Of a stretch of DNA of 64,000 nt, positions 9,180 to 17,996 are shown in pieces; the stretch's first letter is position 1, and each line of letters opens with the position of its first letter. The position numbers were made by a program, and so were the translations under genes. The notes beneath the pieces were generated by a model. It did no database searches, was not told where the DNA came from, and saw nothing but the letters and a program-made list of their open reading frames with translations. Location of the stretch: contig NZ_CP045302.1 in the NCBI RefSeq assembly GCF_009363155.1, forward strand, positions 819,001 to 883,000. The letters run 5' to 3'. This DNA comes from Azotobacter salinestris (GTDB lineage Bacteria > Pseudomonadota > Gammaproteobacteria > Pseudomonadales > Pseudomonadaceae).

Positions 9180-9461
9180 GGCGGTTCCTCTCGGGTGAGT
9201 GGGTAGCGGTGCGGCTACGGTCCCGGCAGGTGTCCAGGCGAACGGAAGAGTGCTGCCGCCTCGCTACGCCGCGCGGCGCGGGCTCTCGCTGTCCTGAACC
9301 GGAAGCGGGGAAAAGAGCCCCGTGCGCCGGTCCGTGGCACGCCCATCGAGCATAGCCCGCGGGAAAGCCGCAGCCTTCGCGCGGGCGATCAGGGGTATGG
9401 ACGGTACGAGACGGCAATGGCCGGGAACGGCGGAGGCGCTGCGGGCTGAGCCTGGAAACGA
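9180..9461. other. Intergenic, no gene seen
   Basis: About 280 bp of GC-rich sequence lies between the YcaC-like gene and the terminator of the glycine-zipper gene. Short open frames exist on both strands, but none has protein-like composition or a convincing ribosome site. It should hold the promoter of the YcaC-like gene. Confidence 0.5.
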
Positions 9462-9462
9462 A

Positions 9463-9490
9463 AAGGCCCGGCGCAAGGGCCGGGCCTGGG
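9463..9490 (-). terminator. Rho-independent terminator of the first glycine-zipper gene
   Basis: On the minus strand, a stem of AGGCCCGGC with its complement around a short loop is followed by a T-rich TTTTCGTTT run. It lies about 20 bp past the stop codon of the gene ending at 9512. Confidence 0.8.
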
Positions 9491-9511
9491 ATTGCTGCGC
9501 TGTACGCGGGA

Positions 9512-9907
9512 TCAGTCGCGGTAGCTGTAGGCGCCGCCGTAGGTGCGGTCGTCGGCCAGGGCGGCGGCGTCGTAGACGCGGTTGCCGCGGGTCTCGACCT
9601 TGTCGCCGACGGCGAACTCGTTGTTCGGCGAACGCAGCACTTTCACGTCGCCCTCGGCGGTGCGGACCTTGTAGGCGCGGTCGCTGAGGCCGGCGGCGTC
9701 CTGGGCCTCGCCACCGAACAGGGTGCCGATGCCGGCACCGATCAAGGCGCCGATCGGGCCGCCGACGGCACCGATCATCATGCCGGTCATGCCGCCGGTG
9801 GCCTTGCCGGTGGTTTGATCCTTGGTTTCCTCGAGAACTTCGGCGGCGTTTACGCTACCGGCGGCCAGCAGGGTGAGGGTCAGGGCCAGGGTGCCGAGCT
9901 TTTTCAT
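9512..9907 (-). CDS. Glycine-zipper envelope protein, copy 1
   Basis: The product is 131 aa. A signal peptide (MKKLGTLALTLTLLAAGSVNA, residues 1-21) is followed by a glycine-zipper segment with GxxxG spacing (GGMTGMMIGAVGGPIGALIG, GAGIGTLFGG). The C-terminal half is small and conserved: YKVRTAEGDVKVLRSPNNEF. It has no lipobox cysteine, unlike SlyB. It is the most divergent of four paralogs in the window (others at 29879, 39156 and 42856). I chose the ATG at 9907 because the signal peptide starts there. The upstream region carries the promoter block shared by all four. The role is unknown; glycine-zipper proteins insert in or associate with the outer membrane. Confidence 0.8.
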   Translation of the reverse strand: MKKLGTLALTLTLLAAGSVNAAEVLEETKDQTTGKATGGMTGMMIGAVGGPIGALIGAGIGTLFGGEAQDAAGLSDRAYKVRTAEGDVKVLRSPNNEFAVGDKVETRGNRVYDAAALADDRTYGGAYSYRD

Positions 9908-10004
9908 GGCAGTTCTCCGAGGAAGCATTCCAGCGATTTTGGTCGAATCGGTCATGCGGAACGGGCGCTGTGCTTTTGGCAGGTTTCCGTCTCCGCTGGG
10001 GCGG

Positions 10005-10060
10005 AAATTACCCACTCCATTGACATGGATCAAGAAAAGAATGGCCTTATTATGCTTAAG
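10005..10060 (-). promoter_or_regulatory. Conserved promoter block of glycine-zipper copy 1
   Basis: Read on the minus strand: CTTAAG, an A/T-rich stretch, TTGATC as a -35-like box, a 17-bp spacer and TAATTT as a -10-like box. The -35 overlaps TTGATCCATGTCAA, one mismatch from the Anr/FNR half-site pair TTGAT-N4-ATCAA. The same arrangement precedes the other three copies. Confidence 0.6.
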
Positions 10061-10360
10061 GATTGGGTATGCCTGGCAGCACGCCTGGCAGGCATGCAGC
10101 CGCTTGCCAAGCAGGCTCCAGACAATCGCTTGATTCTCAAGGAAAAGCCCTCCTCCCCACGCTCCCGGGCGTTTGCGCTGCCGCCCTCTTCCATGCGCGG
10201 CAGAGGGCCAGCGCCAGGCAATACCTCTTTCCTGAACCTCTTCCGCAAACGGGAGAAGGCTCTCGATACTGCGCGGTCCTCCCGTTCCGACGCCGGTCCG
10301 CGGAGCCGATCTCGCCGGGGAAAGCCCCGTTCCTGACGCGCCGCACGTCCTGCCGAATGC
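10061..10360. other. Intergenic, hairpin-rich, no gene seen
   Basis: Small palindromes (GCCTGGCAGG near 10080) and no convincing coding frame. It separates the glycine-zipper promoter from the sfnB promoter region. Confidence 0.45.
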
Positions 10361-10369
10361 CTATTTGCT

Positions 10370-10437
10370 TATTCCAAATAAGAATTTAATTTTTTCATTT
10401 TCTCGAATCAAGATATAAAAACCGGACCACCGGAGCA
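10370..10437 (+). promoter_or_regulatory. AT-rich promoter/leader of the sfnB-like operon
   Basis: An abrupt AT-rich stretch contains AAATAAGAATTTAA and a -10-like TATAAA near 10412. It is followed by CCGGACCACCGGA at about 10422-10434. The same CCGGACCACCGGA lies in the leader of the binding-protein gene at 19736, and a variant lies before oscA. Start codon distance is about 90 bp. Confidence 0.5.
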
Positions 10438-10513
10438 TCGCTTTCCAGCGCCGATCTCCAGTGCCTCCTCTTCCGGGGCCCCGTGCGGCGCTCCCCTGAA
10501 GACGAGGTAAGGC

Positions 10514-11788
10514 ATGACCAGTCCGTTACTTTCCCAAACCCGGGACGCTCAACGTCCGGTATTCGAGGCCACGTCCAGCGACCTGGACAGCCGTCCCCCC
10601 TTCACGCCCGCCAGGCTGCTGCACAGCGACGGCGAAGCCCTCGAAGCGGCCCGCGCCGTGGCGCGCCAGGCTGCGGCCGGCGCCGCCCAGCGCGACCGCC
10701 TGCGCCAGCTGCCGTGGGACGAGGTCGACCTGTTCAGCGCCAGCGGCCTGGGCGGCATCGGCATTCCCCGCGCCTACGGCGGGCCGGGCCTGTCCTTCGT
10801 CACCATCGCCGAGGTGTTCCGCCTGATCTCCGCCGCCGATCCCTCGGTCGGGCAGATCCCGCAGAACCAGTTCGGCATCCTCGGCCTGCTCGAAGGCAGC
10901 GCCACCCGCGAGCAGAAGGAGCGCTTCTACAAGGCCGTGCTGAGCGGCGAGCGCATCGCCAACTCCGGCCCCGAGCGCGACACCCGCCACATTCTGGACG
11001 TCCGGGCGCACCTGGTGCGCGACGGCGACGGCTACCGCCTGAGTGGCGAGAAGTTCTATTCCACCGGCGCGCTGTTCGCCCACTGGATCACCGCCAAGGC
11101 CATCGACGACAAGGGCCGCCTGGTGATGGCGCTGATCCCGCGCGGCACGCCGGGGCTGCGCATCCTCAACGACTGGTCGGGCTTCGGCCAGCGCACCACC
11201 GCCAGTGGCAGCGTGCTGCTCGACCGGGTGCCGGTGGCCGCGGAGAACCTGGTGGAGATCTGGCGCCTTGCCGAGAAGCCCAATATCCAGGGCGCCGCCT
11301 CGCAGCTGATCCAGGCCGCCATCGACGCCGGCATCGCCCGCGCCGCGCTGGACGACGCCATCGCCTTCGTGCGCCAGCGCGCCCGGCCGTGGATCGACGC
11401 CAACGTCGAGCGCGCCGCGGACGATCCCTACGTGATCGCCGAGGTCGGCCGCCTGCAGATCGACCTGCACGCCGCCGAGGCGCTGCTGCGCCGGGCCGGC
11501 CGGGTGCTCGACGAGGTCGCCGCCGCGCCGGTCGACGCCGACTCCGCCGCCCGTGCCTCGATCGCCGTGGCCGAGGCCAAGGTGCTGACCACCGAGATCT
11601 CCGTGCTGGCCGGCGAGAACCTGCTGGAGCTGGCCGGCAGCCGCGCCACCCTGGCCGAGTTCGACCTCGACCGCCACTGGCGCAACGCGCGCACCCACAC
11701 CCTGCACGACCCGGTGCGCTGGAAGTACCACGCGATCGGCAACTACCACCTGAACGGCGCCAAACCGGCGCGCCACTCCTGGATCTGA
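10514..11788 (+). CDS. sfnB: SfnB-family sulfur acquisition oxidoreductase (acyl-CoA dehydrogenase fold), copy 1
   Basis: This 424-aa flavin-dependent protein has the acyl-CoA dehydrogenase fold. N-terminal helices precede LPWDEVDLFSASGLGGIGIPRAYGG. The middle beta domain holds YRLSGEKFYSTGALFAHWI, and the C-terminal helical domain ends LEFDLDRHWRNARTHTLHDPVRWKYH, the usual end of this subfamily. SfnB-type enzymes belong to the sulfur-starvation response for dimethylsulfone and sulfonate use; the exact reaction is not settled. A good Shine-Dalgarno (GAGGTAAGG) precedes ATG 10514. It starts a tight cluster: the second paralog begins 7 bp after its stop. Confidence 0.87.
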   Translation: MTSPLLSQTRDAQRPVFEATSSDLDSRPPFTPARLLHSDGEALEAARAVARQAAAGAAQRDRLRQLPWDEVDLFSASGLGGIGIPRAYGGPGLSFVTIAEVFRLISAADPSVGQIPQNQFGILGLLEGSATREQKERFYKAVLSGERIANSGPERDTRHILDVRAHLVRDGDGYRLSGEKFYSTGALFAHWITAKAIDDKGRLVMALIPRGTPGLRILNDWSGFGQRTTASGSVLLDRVPVAAENLVEIWRLAEKPNIQGAASQLIQAAIDAGIARAALDDAIAFVRQRARPWIDANVERAADDPYVIAEVGRLQIDLHAAEALLRRAGRVLDEVAAAPVDADSAARASIAVAEAKVLTTEISVLAGENLLELAGSRATLAEFDLDRHWRNARTHTLHDPVRWKYHAIGNYHLNGAKPARHSWI

Positions 11789-11795
11789 GGTCGCC

Positions 11796-13004
11796 ATGCC
11801 CGTCCACCAAGACTTCCCGCGCGGCCAGGCCGCACTGATCGAAAACGACGCCCAGGCCCTGCGGGTCGCCGACGAGTTGGCCGCGGAGTTCGTCCGCGAC
11901 GCCTCGGTACGCGACCGCGAACGGCGCCTGCCGCATGCCGAACTGGAGCTGTTCTCCCGCGCCGGCCTCGGCGGCATCACCGTGCCGCGCGCCTACGGCG
12001 GCGCCGGGGTGTCCAGCGTCACCCTGGCCCAGGTGATCGCACGCATCGCCCGCGCCGACGCCTCCCTCGGGCATATCCCGCAGAACCACTTCTACGCCCT
12101 GGAAGTGCTGCGCGTGAACGGCAGCCCCGAGCAGCGCCGCCACCTCTACGCCGAGGTGCTGGCCGGGGCGCGCTTCGGCAACGCCCTGGCCGAAATCGGC
12201 ACGCGCACCGCCCAGGAGCGCAGCACGCGGCTGCGCCGCGAGGGCGACGGCTACCGCATCCAGGGGCGCAAGTTCTACGCCACCGGCGCGCTCTACGCCC
12301 AGCGCGTGCCGACCCTGGCGATCGACGACGACGGCGTCCAGCAACTGGCCTTCGTCGACCGCCGCGCGCCGGGGCTGGAGGTCATCGACGACTGGGACGG
12401 CTTCGGCCAGCGCACCTCGGCCAGCGGCACGGTGAACTTCAACGACGTGCCGGTCGCCGCCGGGGACGTGGTGCCCTTCCAGAGCGCCTTCGCCCGGCCG
12501 ACCACCGTCGGCCCGCTCGCCCAACTGCTGCACGCCGCCATCGACGCCGGCATCGCCCGCGCCGCCTGGGAGGACGCCCTGGCCTTCGTCGCCCGCCGCG
12601 CCCGTCCCTGGATCGACGCGGGGGTGAACCGCGCCGCCGAGGACCCGCTGGCCCTGCAGATCCTCGGCCGCCTGACCAGCCGCCTGCATGGAGCCGAGGC
12701 GCTGCTCGAACGCGCCGGCGAGTTCGTCGACCGCGCCCAGGCCGCGCCCGATGCGGAAAGCGTGGCGGCGGCCTCGATCGCCGTCGCCGAGGCCCGCGCG
12801 GCGACCACCGAGGTCGCCCTGGACGCCGCCAACCGCCTGCTCGAACTGGGCGGCAGCCGCGCCACCCTGGCCGAGTACAACCTCGACCGCCACTGGCGCA
12901 ACGCGCGCACCCACACCCTGCACGATCCGGTGCGCTGGAAGTACCACGCGGTGGGCAACTACTACCTGAACGACGCCCTGCCGCCGCGCCGGGGGACCAT
13001 CTGA
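11796..13004 (+). CDS. SfnB-family sulfur acquisition oxidoreductase, copy 2
   Basis: This 402-aa tandem paralog of the preceding gene shares its landmarks: GLGGITVPRAYGGAGVSS, the QNHFYALE segment, GRKFYATGALYAQRV, and the DRHWRNARTHTLHDPVRWKYHA ending. It lacks about 20 N-terminal residues of copy 1. Two related dehydrogenases next to an FMN monooxygenase suggest stepwise breakdown of an organosulfur substrate taken up by the MetQNI-like transporter downstream. Its stop overlaps the next start at 13004 (TGATG). Confidence 0.85.
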   Translation: MPVHQDFPRGQAALIENDAQALRVADELAAEFVRDASVRDRERRLPHAELELFSRAGLGGITVPRAYGGAGVSSVTLAQVIARIARADASLGHIPQNHFYALEVLRVNGSPEQRRHLYAEVLAGARFGNALAEIGTRTAQERSTRLRREGDGYRIQGRKFYATGALYAQRVPTLAIDDDGVQQLAFVDRRAPGLEVIDDWDGFGQRTSASGTVNFNDVPVAAGDVVPFQSAFARPTTVGPLAQLLHAAIDAGIARAAWEDALAFVARRARPWIDAGVNRAAEDPLALQILGRLTSRLHGAEALLERAGEFVDRAQAAPDAESVAAASIAVAEARAATTEVALDAANRLLELGGSRATLAEYNLDRHWRNARTHTLHDPVRWKYHAVGNYYLNDALPPRRGTI

Positions 13005-14395
13005 TGAGCCGCAAGCAGATTCTGCTCAATGCCTTCAACATGAACTGCGTGGGGCACATCAACCACGGCCTGTGGACCCACCCGCGCGACCGCTCGACCG
13101 AGTTCAACAGCCTGGAATACTGGACCGATCTGGCCCGGCTGCTCGAGCGCGGGCTGTTCGACGGACTGTTCATCGCCGACATCGCCGGGGTCTACGACGT
13201 CTACCGCCAGTCGGTCGAGCTGACCCTGCGCGAGGCCATCCAGCTGCCGGTCAACGACCCGCTGATGCTGGTCTCGGCGATGGCCGGGGCAACCCGCCAC
13301 CTGGGCTTCGGCGTCACCGCCAGCCTCAGCTACGAGCCGCCCTACCTGCTCGCCCGGCGCCTGTCGACCCTCGACCACCTGAGCCGCGGGCGGGTCGGCT
13401 GGAACATTGTCACCGGCTACCTGGACAGCGCCGCCCGCGCCCTGGGCCTGGAACATCAGGTGGAACACGACCGCCGCTACGACCAGGCCGACGAGTACCT
13501 GGAGGTGCTCTACAAGCTCTTCGAGGGCAGCTGGGAGGACGGCGCCGTGCTCGAGGACCGCGCCGGCCGCCGCTACGCCGACCCGGCGCGGGTGCACAAG
13601 GTCGAGCATCACGGCGAGTTCTACCGGGTCGAGGGCTACCACCTGTGCTCGCCCTCACCGCAGCGCACTCCGCTGCTGTTCCAGGCCGGCACCTCGGAAC
13701 GCGGCCGGCGCTTCGCCGGGCGCCACGCCGAGGGCGTGTTCATCACCGGGCAGCATCCCCGGGCGGTCGCCGAACAGGTGCGCCAGGTGCGTGCCGAGGC
13801 GCTCGCCGCCGGCCGCCCGGCCGATGCCATCAAGCTGTTCATGGGCCTCACCGTGATCGTCGCGCCGAGCGAGGCCGAGGCCCGCGACAAGCACGCCGAA
13901 TACCTGCGCTACGCCAGCCCCGAGGCGGGCCTGGCGCACCTGTCCAGCTCGATCGGCATCGACCTGGCCGCCTACGGCCTCGACGAGCCGATCCGCTACC
14001 GGAAGACCAACGCCATCGAGTCGGTGGCCAGGACCTTCACCGCCGCCGGCAGCGGCTGGACCAAACGCAAGCTGCTGGAGCAGCACGCCCTGGGCGGCCG
14101 CTACCCGACCCTGGTCGGCTCGCCGCAGCAGGTCGCCGACGCCATCGCCGACTGGGTCGGGCAAACCGACCTGGACGGCTTCAACCTGACCCGCACGGTG
14201 ACCCCGGAAAGCTACGCCGACTTCATCGACCTGGTGGTGCCCGAGCTGCAGGACCGCGGCCTGTACAAGACCGCCTACGCCGAGGGCAGCCTGCGGGAAA
14301 AGCTCTTCGCCGCCGGTCCGCGCCTGCCCGCCAGCCATCCCGGCGCGGCCTGGCGCGACCTGGGCCGTAGCGACGCACGCGCCAGACGCGCCTGA
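13004..14395 (+). CDS. NtaA/DmoA/SnaA-family FMN-dependent monooxygenase
   Basis: This 463-aa luciferase-like flavin monooxygenase belongs to the NtaA/SnaA/DszA group, which uses FMNH2 from a partner reductase to cleave C-S or C-N bonds. Visible signatures are MNCVGHINHGLWTHPRD at the N-terminus, the long insertion ending YRVEGYHLCSPSPQRTPLLFQAG, and LFMGLTVIVAPSEAEARDK. No flavin reductase gene is next to it. It is translationally coupled to the second SfnB-like gene, which places it in organosulfur use. Confidence 0.86.
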   Translation: MSRKQILLNAFNMNCVGHINHGLWTHPRDRSTEFNSLEYWTDLARLLERGLFDGLFIADIAGVYDVYRQSVELTLREAIQLPVNDPLMLVSAMAGATRHLGFGVTASLSYEPPYLLARRLSTLDHLSRGRVGWNIVTGYLDSAARALGLEHQVEHDRRYDQADEYLEVLYKLFEGSWEDGAVLEDRAGRRYADPARVHKVEHHGEFYRVEGYHLCSPSPQRTPLLFQAGTSERGRRFAGRHAEGVFITGQHPRAVAEQVRQVRAEALAAGRPADAIKLFMGLTVIVAPSEAEARDKHAEYLRYASPEAGLAHLSSSIGIDLAAYGLDEPIRYRKTNAIESVARTFTAAGSGWTKRKLLEQHALGGRYPTLVGSPQQVADAIADWVGQTDLDGFNLTRTVTPESYADFIDLVVPELQDRGLYKTAYAEGSLREKLFAAGPRLPASHPGAAWRDLGRSDARARRA

Positions 14396-14438
14396 CCCCG
14401 ATCCCGATCCGACTTCCCTCAACACAAGGAAACCGTTC

Positions 14439-15257
14439 ATGCCGCTCACGTCCCTCTCCCGCCGCCGCTGGTTCAAGACCCTCGCCTGCAGCGCCCTGCT
14501 CGGCTTCTCCGGCCTGAGCCTGGGCAGCGACGCCCCCCTGAAGATCGGCACCACCGCGGCCTTCGCCCCGCCGCTGGAAGTGGCGGTCGCCGAGGCCGCC
14601 AAGGAAGGCCTCAAGGTCGATCTGGTCGAGTTCAGCGACTGGATCTCGCCGAACGCCACCCTGGCCCACGGCGACATCGACGCCAACTACTTCCAGCACA
14701 TCCCTTTCCTGGAGAACGCCAGGCAGGAAGGCGGCTACGAGCTGGTGCCGGTGGCCCCCGGCGTGCTGAACAACGTCGGCCTCTATTCGAAGAAGCACAA
14801 GAGCATCAATGCGCTGCCCGAGGGCGCCAAGGTCGCCATCGCCAACGATCCGGTCAACGGCGGGCGCGGCCTGCAGCTCCTGAAGAAAGCCGGGCTGATC
14901 ACCCTCAAGCCGGGCGTCGGCTACAAGGCCACCCTGGAGGACATCACCGCCAACCCGAAGAAGCTCGAGATCATCGAACTGGAGGCGGTGCAGCTGGTGC
15001 GCGCCCTGGACGACGTCGACCTGGCCCAGGGCTACCCCCACTACATCCGCCTGGCCGGCACCCTCGATCCGCATTCGGCGCTGCTGTTCGACGGCCTGGA
15101 CCACCCGGAATACGTGATCCAGTTCGTCGCCCGCCCGCAGGGCAAGGACGACCCGCGCCTGCGCCGCTTCATCGACATCTATCAGCATTCGCCGCTGGTG
15201 CGCGCCGCCCTCGACAAGGCCCACGGCGGTCTCTACCTGCCCGGCTGGGAGCAATGA
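14439..15257 (+). CDS. MetQ/NlpA-family ABC transporter substrate-binding protein
   Basis: This 272-aa periplasmic binding protein starts with twin arginines ([19 protein letters not shown]), so secretion may use Tat or Sec. The NlpA/MetQ signature [23 protein letters not shown] is followed by [14 protein letters not shown] and [13 protein letters not shown]. No lipobox cysteine is evident before SDAPLKI, unlike E. coli MetQ. It lies in the sfnB cluster and one base before the ATPase gene, so the ligand may be a methionine-like or other organosulfur compound. Confidence 0.85.
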   Translation: MPLTSLSRRRWFKTLACSALLGFSGLSLGSDAPLKIGTTAAFAPPLEVAVAEAAKEGLKVDLVEFSDWISPNATLAHGDIDANYFQHIPFLENARQEGGYELVPVAPGVLNNVGLYSKKHKSINALPEGAKVAIANDPVNGGRGLQLLKKAGLITLKPGVGYKATLEDITANPKKLEIIELEAVQLVRALDDVDLAQGYPHYIRLAGTLDPHSALLFDGLDHPEYVIQFVARPQGKDDPRLRRFIDIYQHSPLVRAALDKAHGGLYLPGWEQ

Positions 15258-15258
15258 C

Positions 15259-16410
15259 ATGAGCAGCCTGACCTCCGACTATCGCTATTTCGACGACGGC
15301 TCGCCGGAGCGGGATGCCCGGGCCCCGTCCGCCGCGCGGATCCAGGCCGGCGTCGAGCCGCAGCACGCCCACCTGCGCTTTTCCGGCCTCGGCAAGCGCT
15401 ACGACGGCGCCCAGGGCCCGGTGCACGCCCTGCAAGGCATCGACCTGACGGTCCGCCGCGGCGAGATCTTCGGCATCATCGGCCGCAGCGGCGCCGGCAA
15501 GTCGTCCCTGCTGCGCACCATCAACCGCCTGGAGCGGCCCAGCGAGGGCCGCGTGCTGATCGACGGCGAGGACATCGGCGGCTACGACACGGATCGCCTG
15601 GTCGCCCTGCGCCGGCGCATCGGGATGATCTTCCAGCATTTCAACCTGCTGGCCTCGAAGACCGTCGGCGAGAACGTCGAGCTGCCGCTGCGGGTCGCCG
15701 GGGTGCCGCGCGAGCGGCGCCAGCGCAAGGTCGAGGAGGTGCTGCGCCTGGTCGGCCTGGAGAGCAAGCGCGACGCCTATCCGGCGCAGCTCTCCGGCGG
15801 CCAGAAGCAGCGTGTGGGCATCGCCCGCGCGCTGGTCCACGACCCGGAGATCCTGCTCTGCGACGAGGCTACCTCGGCGCTCGACCCGGAGACCACCCAG
15901 TCGATCCTCGCCCTGCTGCGCGAGATCAACCGCCGGCTGCGGCTGACCATAGTGCTGATCACCCACGAGATGGAGGTGATCCGCGAGATCTGCGACCGCG
16001 TGGCGGTACTGGAGCGCGGCGAGCTGGTGGAACAGGGACCGGTCTGGCAGGTGTTCGGCGCGCCCCGCCATCCGGCCACCCGCACGCTCTTGGCGCCGTT
16101 GCAGCAGAAACTGCCCGAGGACCTGCTGGCGCAGCTGCAGAACGGCCGCCGGCAGGCGAACGACCGCCTGCTGCTGGAGCTGCGCTACACCGGGGCGAGC
16201 AACCGCGAGCCAGACCTGATGGGTCTAGGCGCATACTTCGGCGGCCGGGTGAGCCTGCTGCAGGGCGGCGTCGAGCGCATCCAGGGCCGCACCCTGGGAC
16301 AGCTGCTGCTGGCCGTGGCGGACACGCCCCTGGCCGCGGAGGCGCTGCGCCGGCAGGCGCTGGAACTGGCCGATTCGGTGGAGGTGCTGGGTTATGTCGC
16401 CGCTGCTTGA
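15259..16410 (+). CDS. metN: MetN-type ABC transporter ATP-binding protein
   Basis: The product is 383 aa. Walker A is GRSGAGKSS, the Q-loop follows [11 protein letters not shown], the signature is [15 protein letters not shown], Walker B is [12 protein letters not shown] and the switch histidine is in VLITHEME. The C-terminal 100 residues form a NIL regulatory domain, which in MetN senses methionine. The N-terminus carries about 30 residues more than E. coli MetN. It starts 2 bp after the metQ-like stop and overlaps the permease start by 17 bp. Confidence 0.88.
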   Translation: MSSLTSDYRYFDDGSPERDARAPSAARIQAGVEPQHAHLRFSGLGKRYDGAQGPVHALQGIDLTVRRGEIFGIIGRSGAGKSSLLRTINRLERPSEGRVLIDGEDIGGYDTDRLVALRRRIGMIFQHFNLLASKTVGENVELPLRVAGVPRERRQRKVEEVLRLVGLESKRDAYPAQLSGGQKQRVGIARALVHDPEILLCDEATSALDPETTQSILALLREINRRLRLTIVLITHEMEVIREICDRVAVLERGELVEQGPVWQVFGAPRHPATRTLLAPLQQKLPEDLLAQLQNGRRQANDRLLLELRYTGASNREPDLMGLGAYFGGRVSLLQGGVERIQGRTLGQLLLAVADTPLAAEALRRQALELADSVEVLGYVAAA

Positions 16411-17047
16411 TCGCCTCTGGCAGGCCCTGCTCGACACCCTGCTGATGGTCGGCGCCTCCGCCCTGCTCGCCCTGCTGCTGGGCATCCCGCTGGCGGTGCT
16501 GCTGGTCACCAGCTCGCGCGGCGGCCTGTTCGAGGCGCCGCTGCTGAACCGGGTAGTCGGCTGGCTGGTCAACCTGTTCCGCTCGGTGCCCTTCCTGATC
16601 CTGATGGTCGCGCTGATCCCCTTCACCCGCCTGCTGGTCGGCACCAGCTACGGCGTCTGGGCCGCGGTGGTGCCGCTGACCATCGCCGCCACGCCGTTCT
16701 TCGCGCGGATCGCCGAGGTCAGCCTGCGCGAGGTCGACCCCGGGCTGATCGAGGCTGCCCAGGCGATGGGCTGCCGGCGCCGGCACATCGTCTGGCACGT
16801 GCTGCTGGCGGAGGCCCGTCCGGGGCTGGTCGGCGGCTTCACCATCACCCTGGTGACGCTGATCAACGCCTCGGCGATGGCCGGCGCCATCGGCGCCGGC
16901 GGCCTCGGCGACCTGGCCTACCGCTACGGCTACCAGCGCTTCGACAGCCAGACCATGCTCACCGTGATCGTCGTGCTGGTCGCCCTGGTCTGCCTGCTGC
17001 AGTACGGCGGCGACCGCCTGGCCAGGGGGCTGAACCGGCGAGGCTGA
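16394..17047 (+). CDS. metI: MetI-type ABC transporter permease
   Basis: This 217-aa integral membrane protein has five hydrophobic segments. The cytoplasmic EAA loop [22 protein letters not shown] contacts the ATPase. A conserved MetI stretch, [14 protein letters not shown], sits near the C-terminus. It is last in the six-gene run from 10514, with a start inside the end of the metN-like gene. Confidence 0.87.
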   Translation: MSPLLDRLWQALLDTLLMVGASALLALLLGIPLAVLLVTSSRGGLFEAPLLNRVVGWLVNLFRSVPFLILMVALIPFTRLLVGTSYGVWAAVVPLTIAATPFFARIAEVSLREVDPGLIEAAQAMGCRRRHIVWHVLLAEARPGLVGGFTITLVTLINASAMAGAIGAGGLGDLAYRYGYQRFDSQTMLTVIVVLVALVCLLQYGGDRLARGLNRRG

Positions 17048-17103
17048 GCGTCGTCGCCGCGGGGCGGTCCCGACCGGTCCGCTCCCGCAGGCTCATCCAT
17101 TCC

Positions 17104-17607
17104 TCAGGGGTTGCCGGCGAGCATCTCGCCCTTCGTCAACTCGCCGCTGTTGAAAAACGGCACCTTGCGTCCGAACAGACGTCCCGTCTTGACTTCCCCG
17201 CTCACCCTGTAAGGGATGGGGTCTTCGGCTTTCTTCAACAGCTTGACGAGAGGCTTCATGCGCCGCCAGAGGTTCGTCGTGACCGGCACCTCGAATTCCT
17301 GGTAGCTACGGGCAGGAACGGTGAACGATTGTCTCGACTCGCCATCGCTCACCAGCTCGATATCGTCCAGATGCACCTTGTAGGCCAGACCGCGGACCGA
17401 CAGCTTGCTCTCGTTAGGATTGCTGATCCGGAAATGCAGGACGAAATCCTGCTCCAACAGACCGGCCTTGCTGATGTTCACTTGAGTCAGCTCGAGAACA
17501 GGAGACTGAAATGCTTCATCTGCCCAGCTTGTGGAGGCAGTCGTGCCGGCAAGGAGAGTCATGAGCCAGAAGCCGAAAAACTTTGCTGTAGGTGCCCGTA
17601 AATGCAT
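17104..17607 (-). CDS. LEA14/WHy-domain periplasmic protein
   Basis: The product is 167 aa: a signal peptide (about residues 1-28, ending TSWA-DEAF) and one WHy/LEA type 2 domain. The domain shows LELTQVNISKAGLLEQDFVLHFRI and NPNESKLSVRGLAYKVHLD, the hallmark of this fold, then a PVTTNLWRR strand. Bacterial members are stress-linked and substrate-free. It is convergent with the metI gene. The ATG at 17607 starts a proper signal peptide, whereas the frame extends to 17664 without one. Confidence 0.75.
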   Translation of the reverse strand: MHLRAPTAKFFGFWLMTLLAGTTASTSWADEAFQSPVLELTQVNISKAGLLEQDFVLHFRISNPNESKLSVRGLAYKVHLDDIELVSDGESRQSFTVPARSYQEFEVPVTTNLWRRMKPLVKLLKKAEDPIPYRVSGEVKTGRLFGRKVPFFNSGELTKGEMLAGNP

Positions 17608-17904
17608 GGGTCTGCTCCCTGGTTGCCTATGAGCGTAGCAACCCCTTGCCCTTCGGCAAGTCAAATAATAATAATTCTTATTTAGCCACTACTGGATCAG
17701 CTTGGCAAGAGTGCGTCAGCCGGCCAATGACCGGCGTCATACTTTGCGCGATTATTGCGACAACGACGTGTCATGGCCTTCGCTCCGAGCGATCGGGAAC
17801 CATTCTGCCGGTAGTTGCCCCCCCGTTGATCGGGGGTTGATCTGTCTGGCGACTGCCAATTTGCCTGCCTGTCAATCCTCTTTCCCGGGATCGCGCCAGG
17901 AACC
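17608..17904. other. Intergenic with AT-rich promoter and small palindromes
   Basis: AAATAATAATAATTCTTATTTAG at 17664-17686 probably carries the promoter of the LEA-type gene. Palindromes GCCGG...CCGGC (near 17718) and CCCCGTTGATCGGGG (17820) follow. The segment TGGCGACTGCCAATTTGCCTG near 17850 is repeated, with changes, near 31693, also just before a minus-strand terminator. Confidence 0.4.
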
Positions 17905-17933
17905 AAAAAAGGCCGGCCCTTGCGGGACCGGCC
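17905..17933 (-). terminator. Terminator of the OprD-family porin gene
   Basis: On the minus strand, GGCCGGTCCC pairs with GGGCCGGCC around a short loop and is followed by six T. It lies about 65 bp beyond the porin stop. Confidence 0.85.
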
Positions 17934-17996
17934 AAGAGGTCGAGATGACCCAGCCTTTTGGTATTCGGGTTGCGCCTGCGACGGACCCAGGCCCGC

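Noticed and set aside
9264..9476. 70-codon minus-strand frame between the YcaC-like and glycine-zipper genes
   Set aside because: No start signal, arginine/alanine/serine-rich composition typical of non-coding GC-rich DNA, and it runs into the terminator hairpin.
11166..12947. 593-codon minus-strand frame opposite the second SfnB-like gene
   Set aside because: A shadow frame caused by GC-rich third positions; the plus strand encodes a clear acyl-CoA-dehydrogenase family protein.
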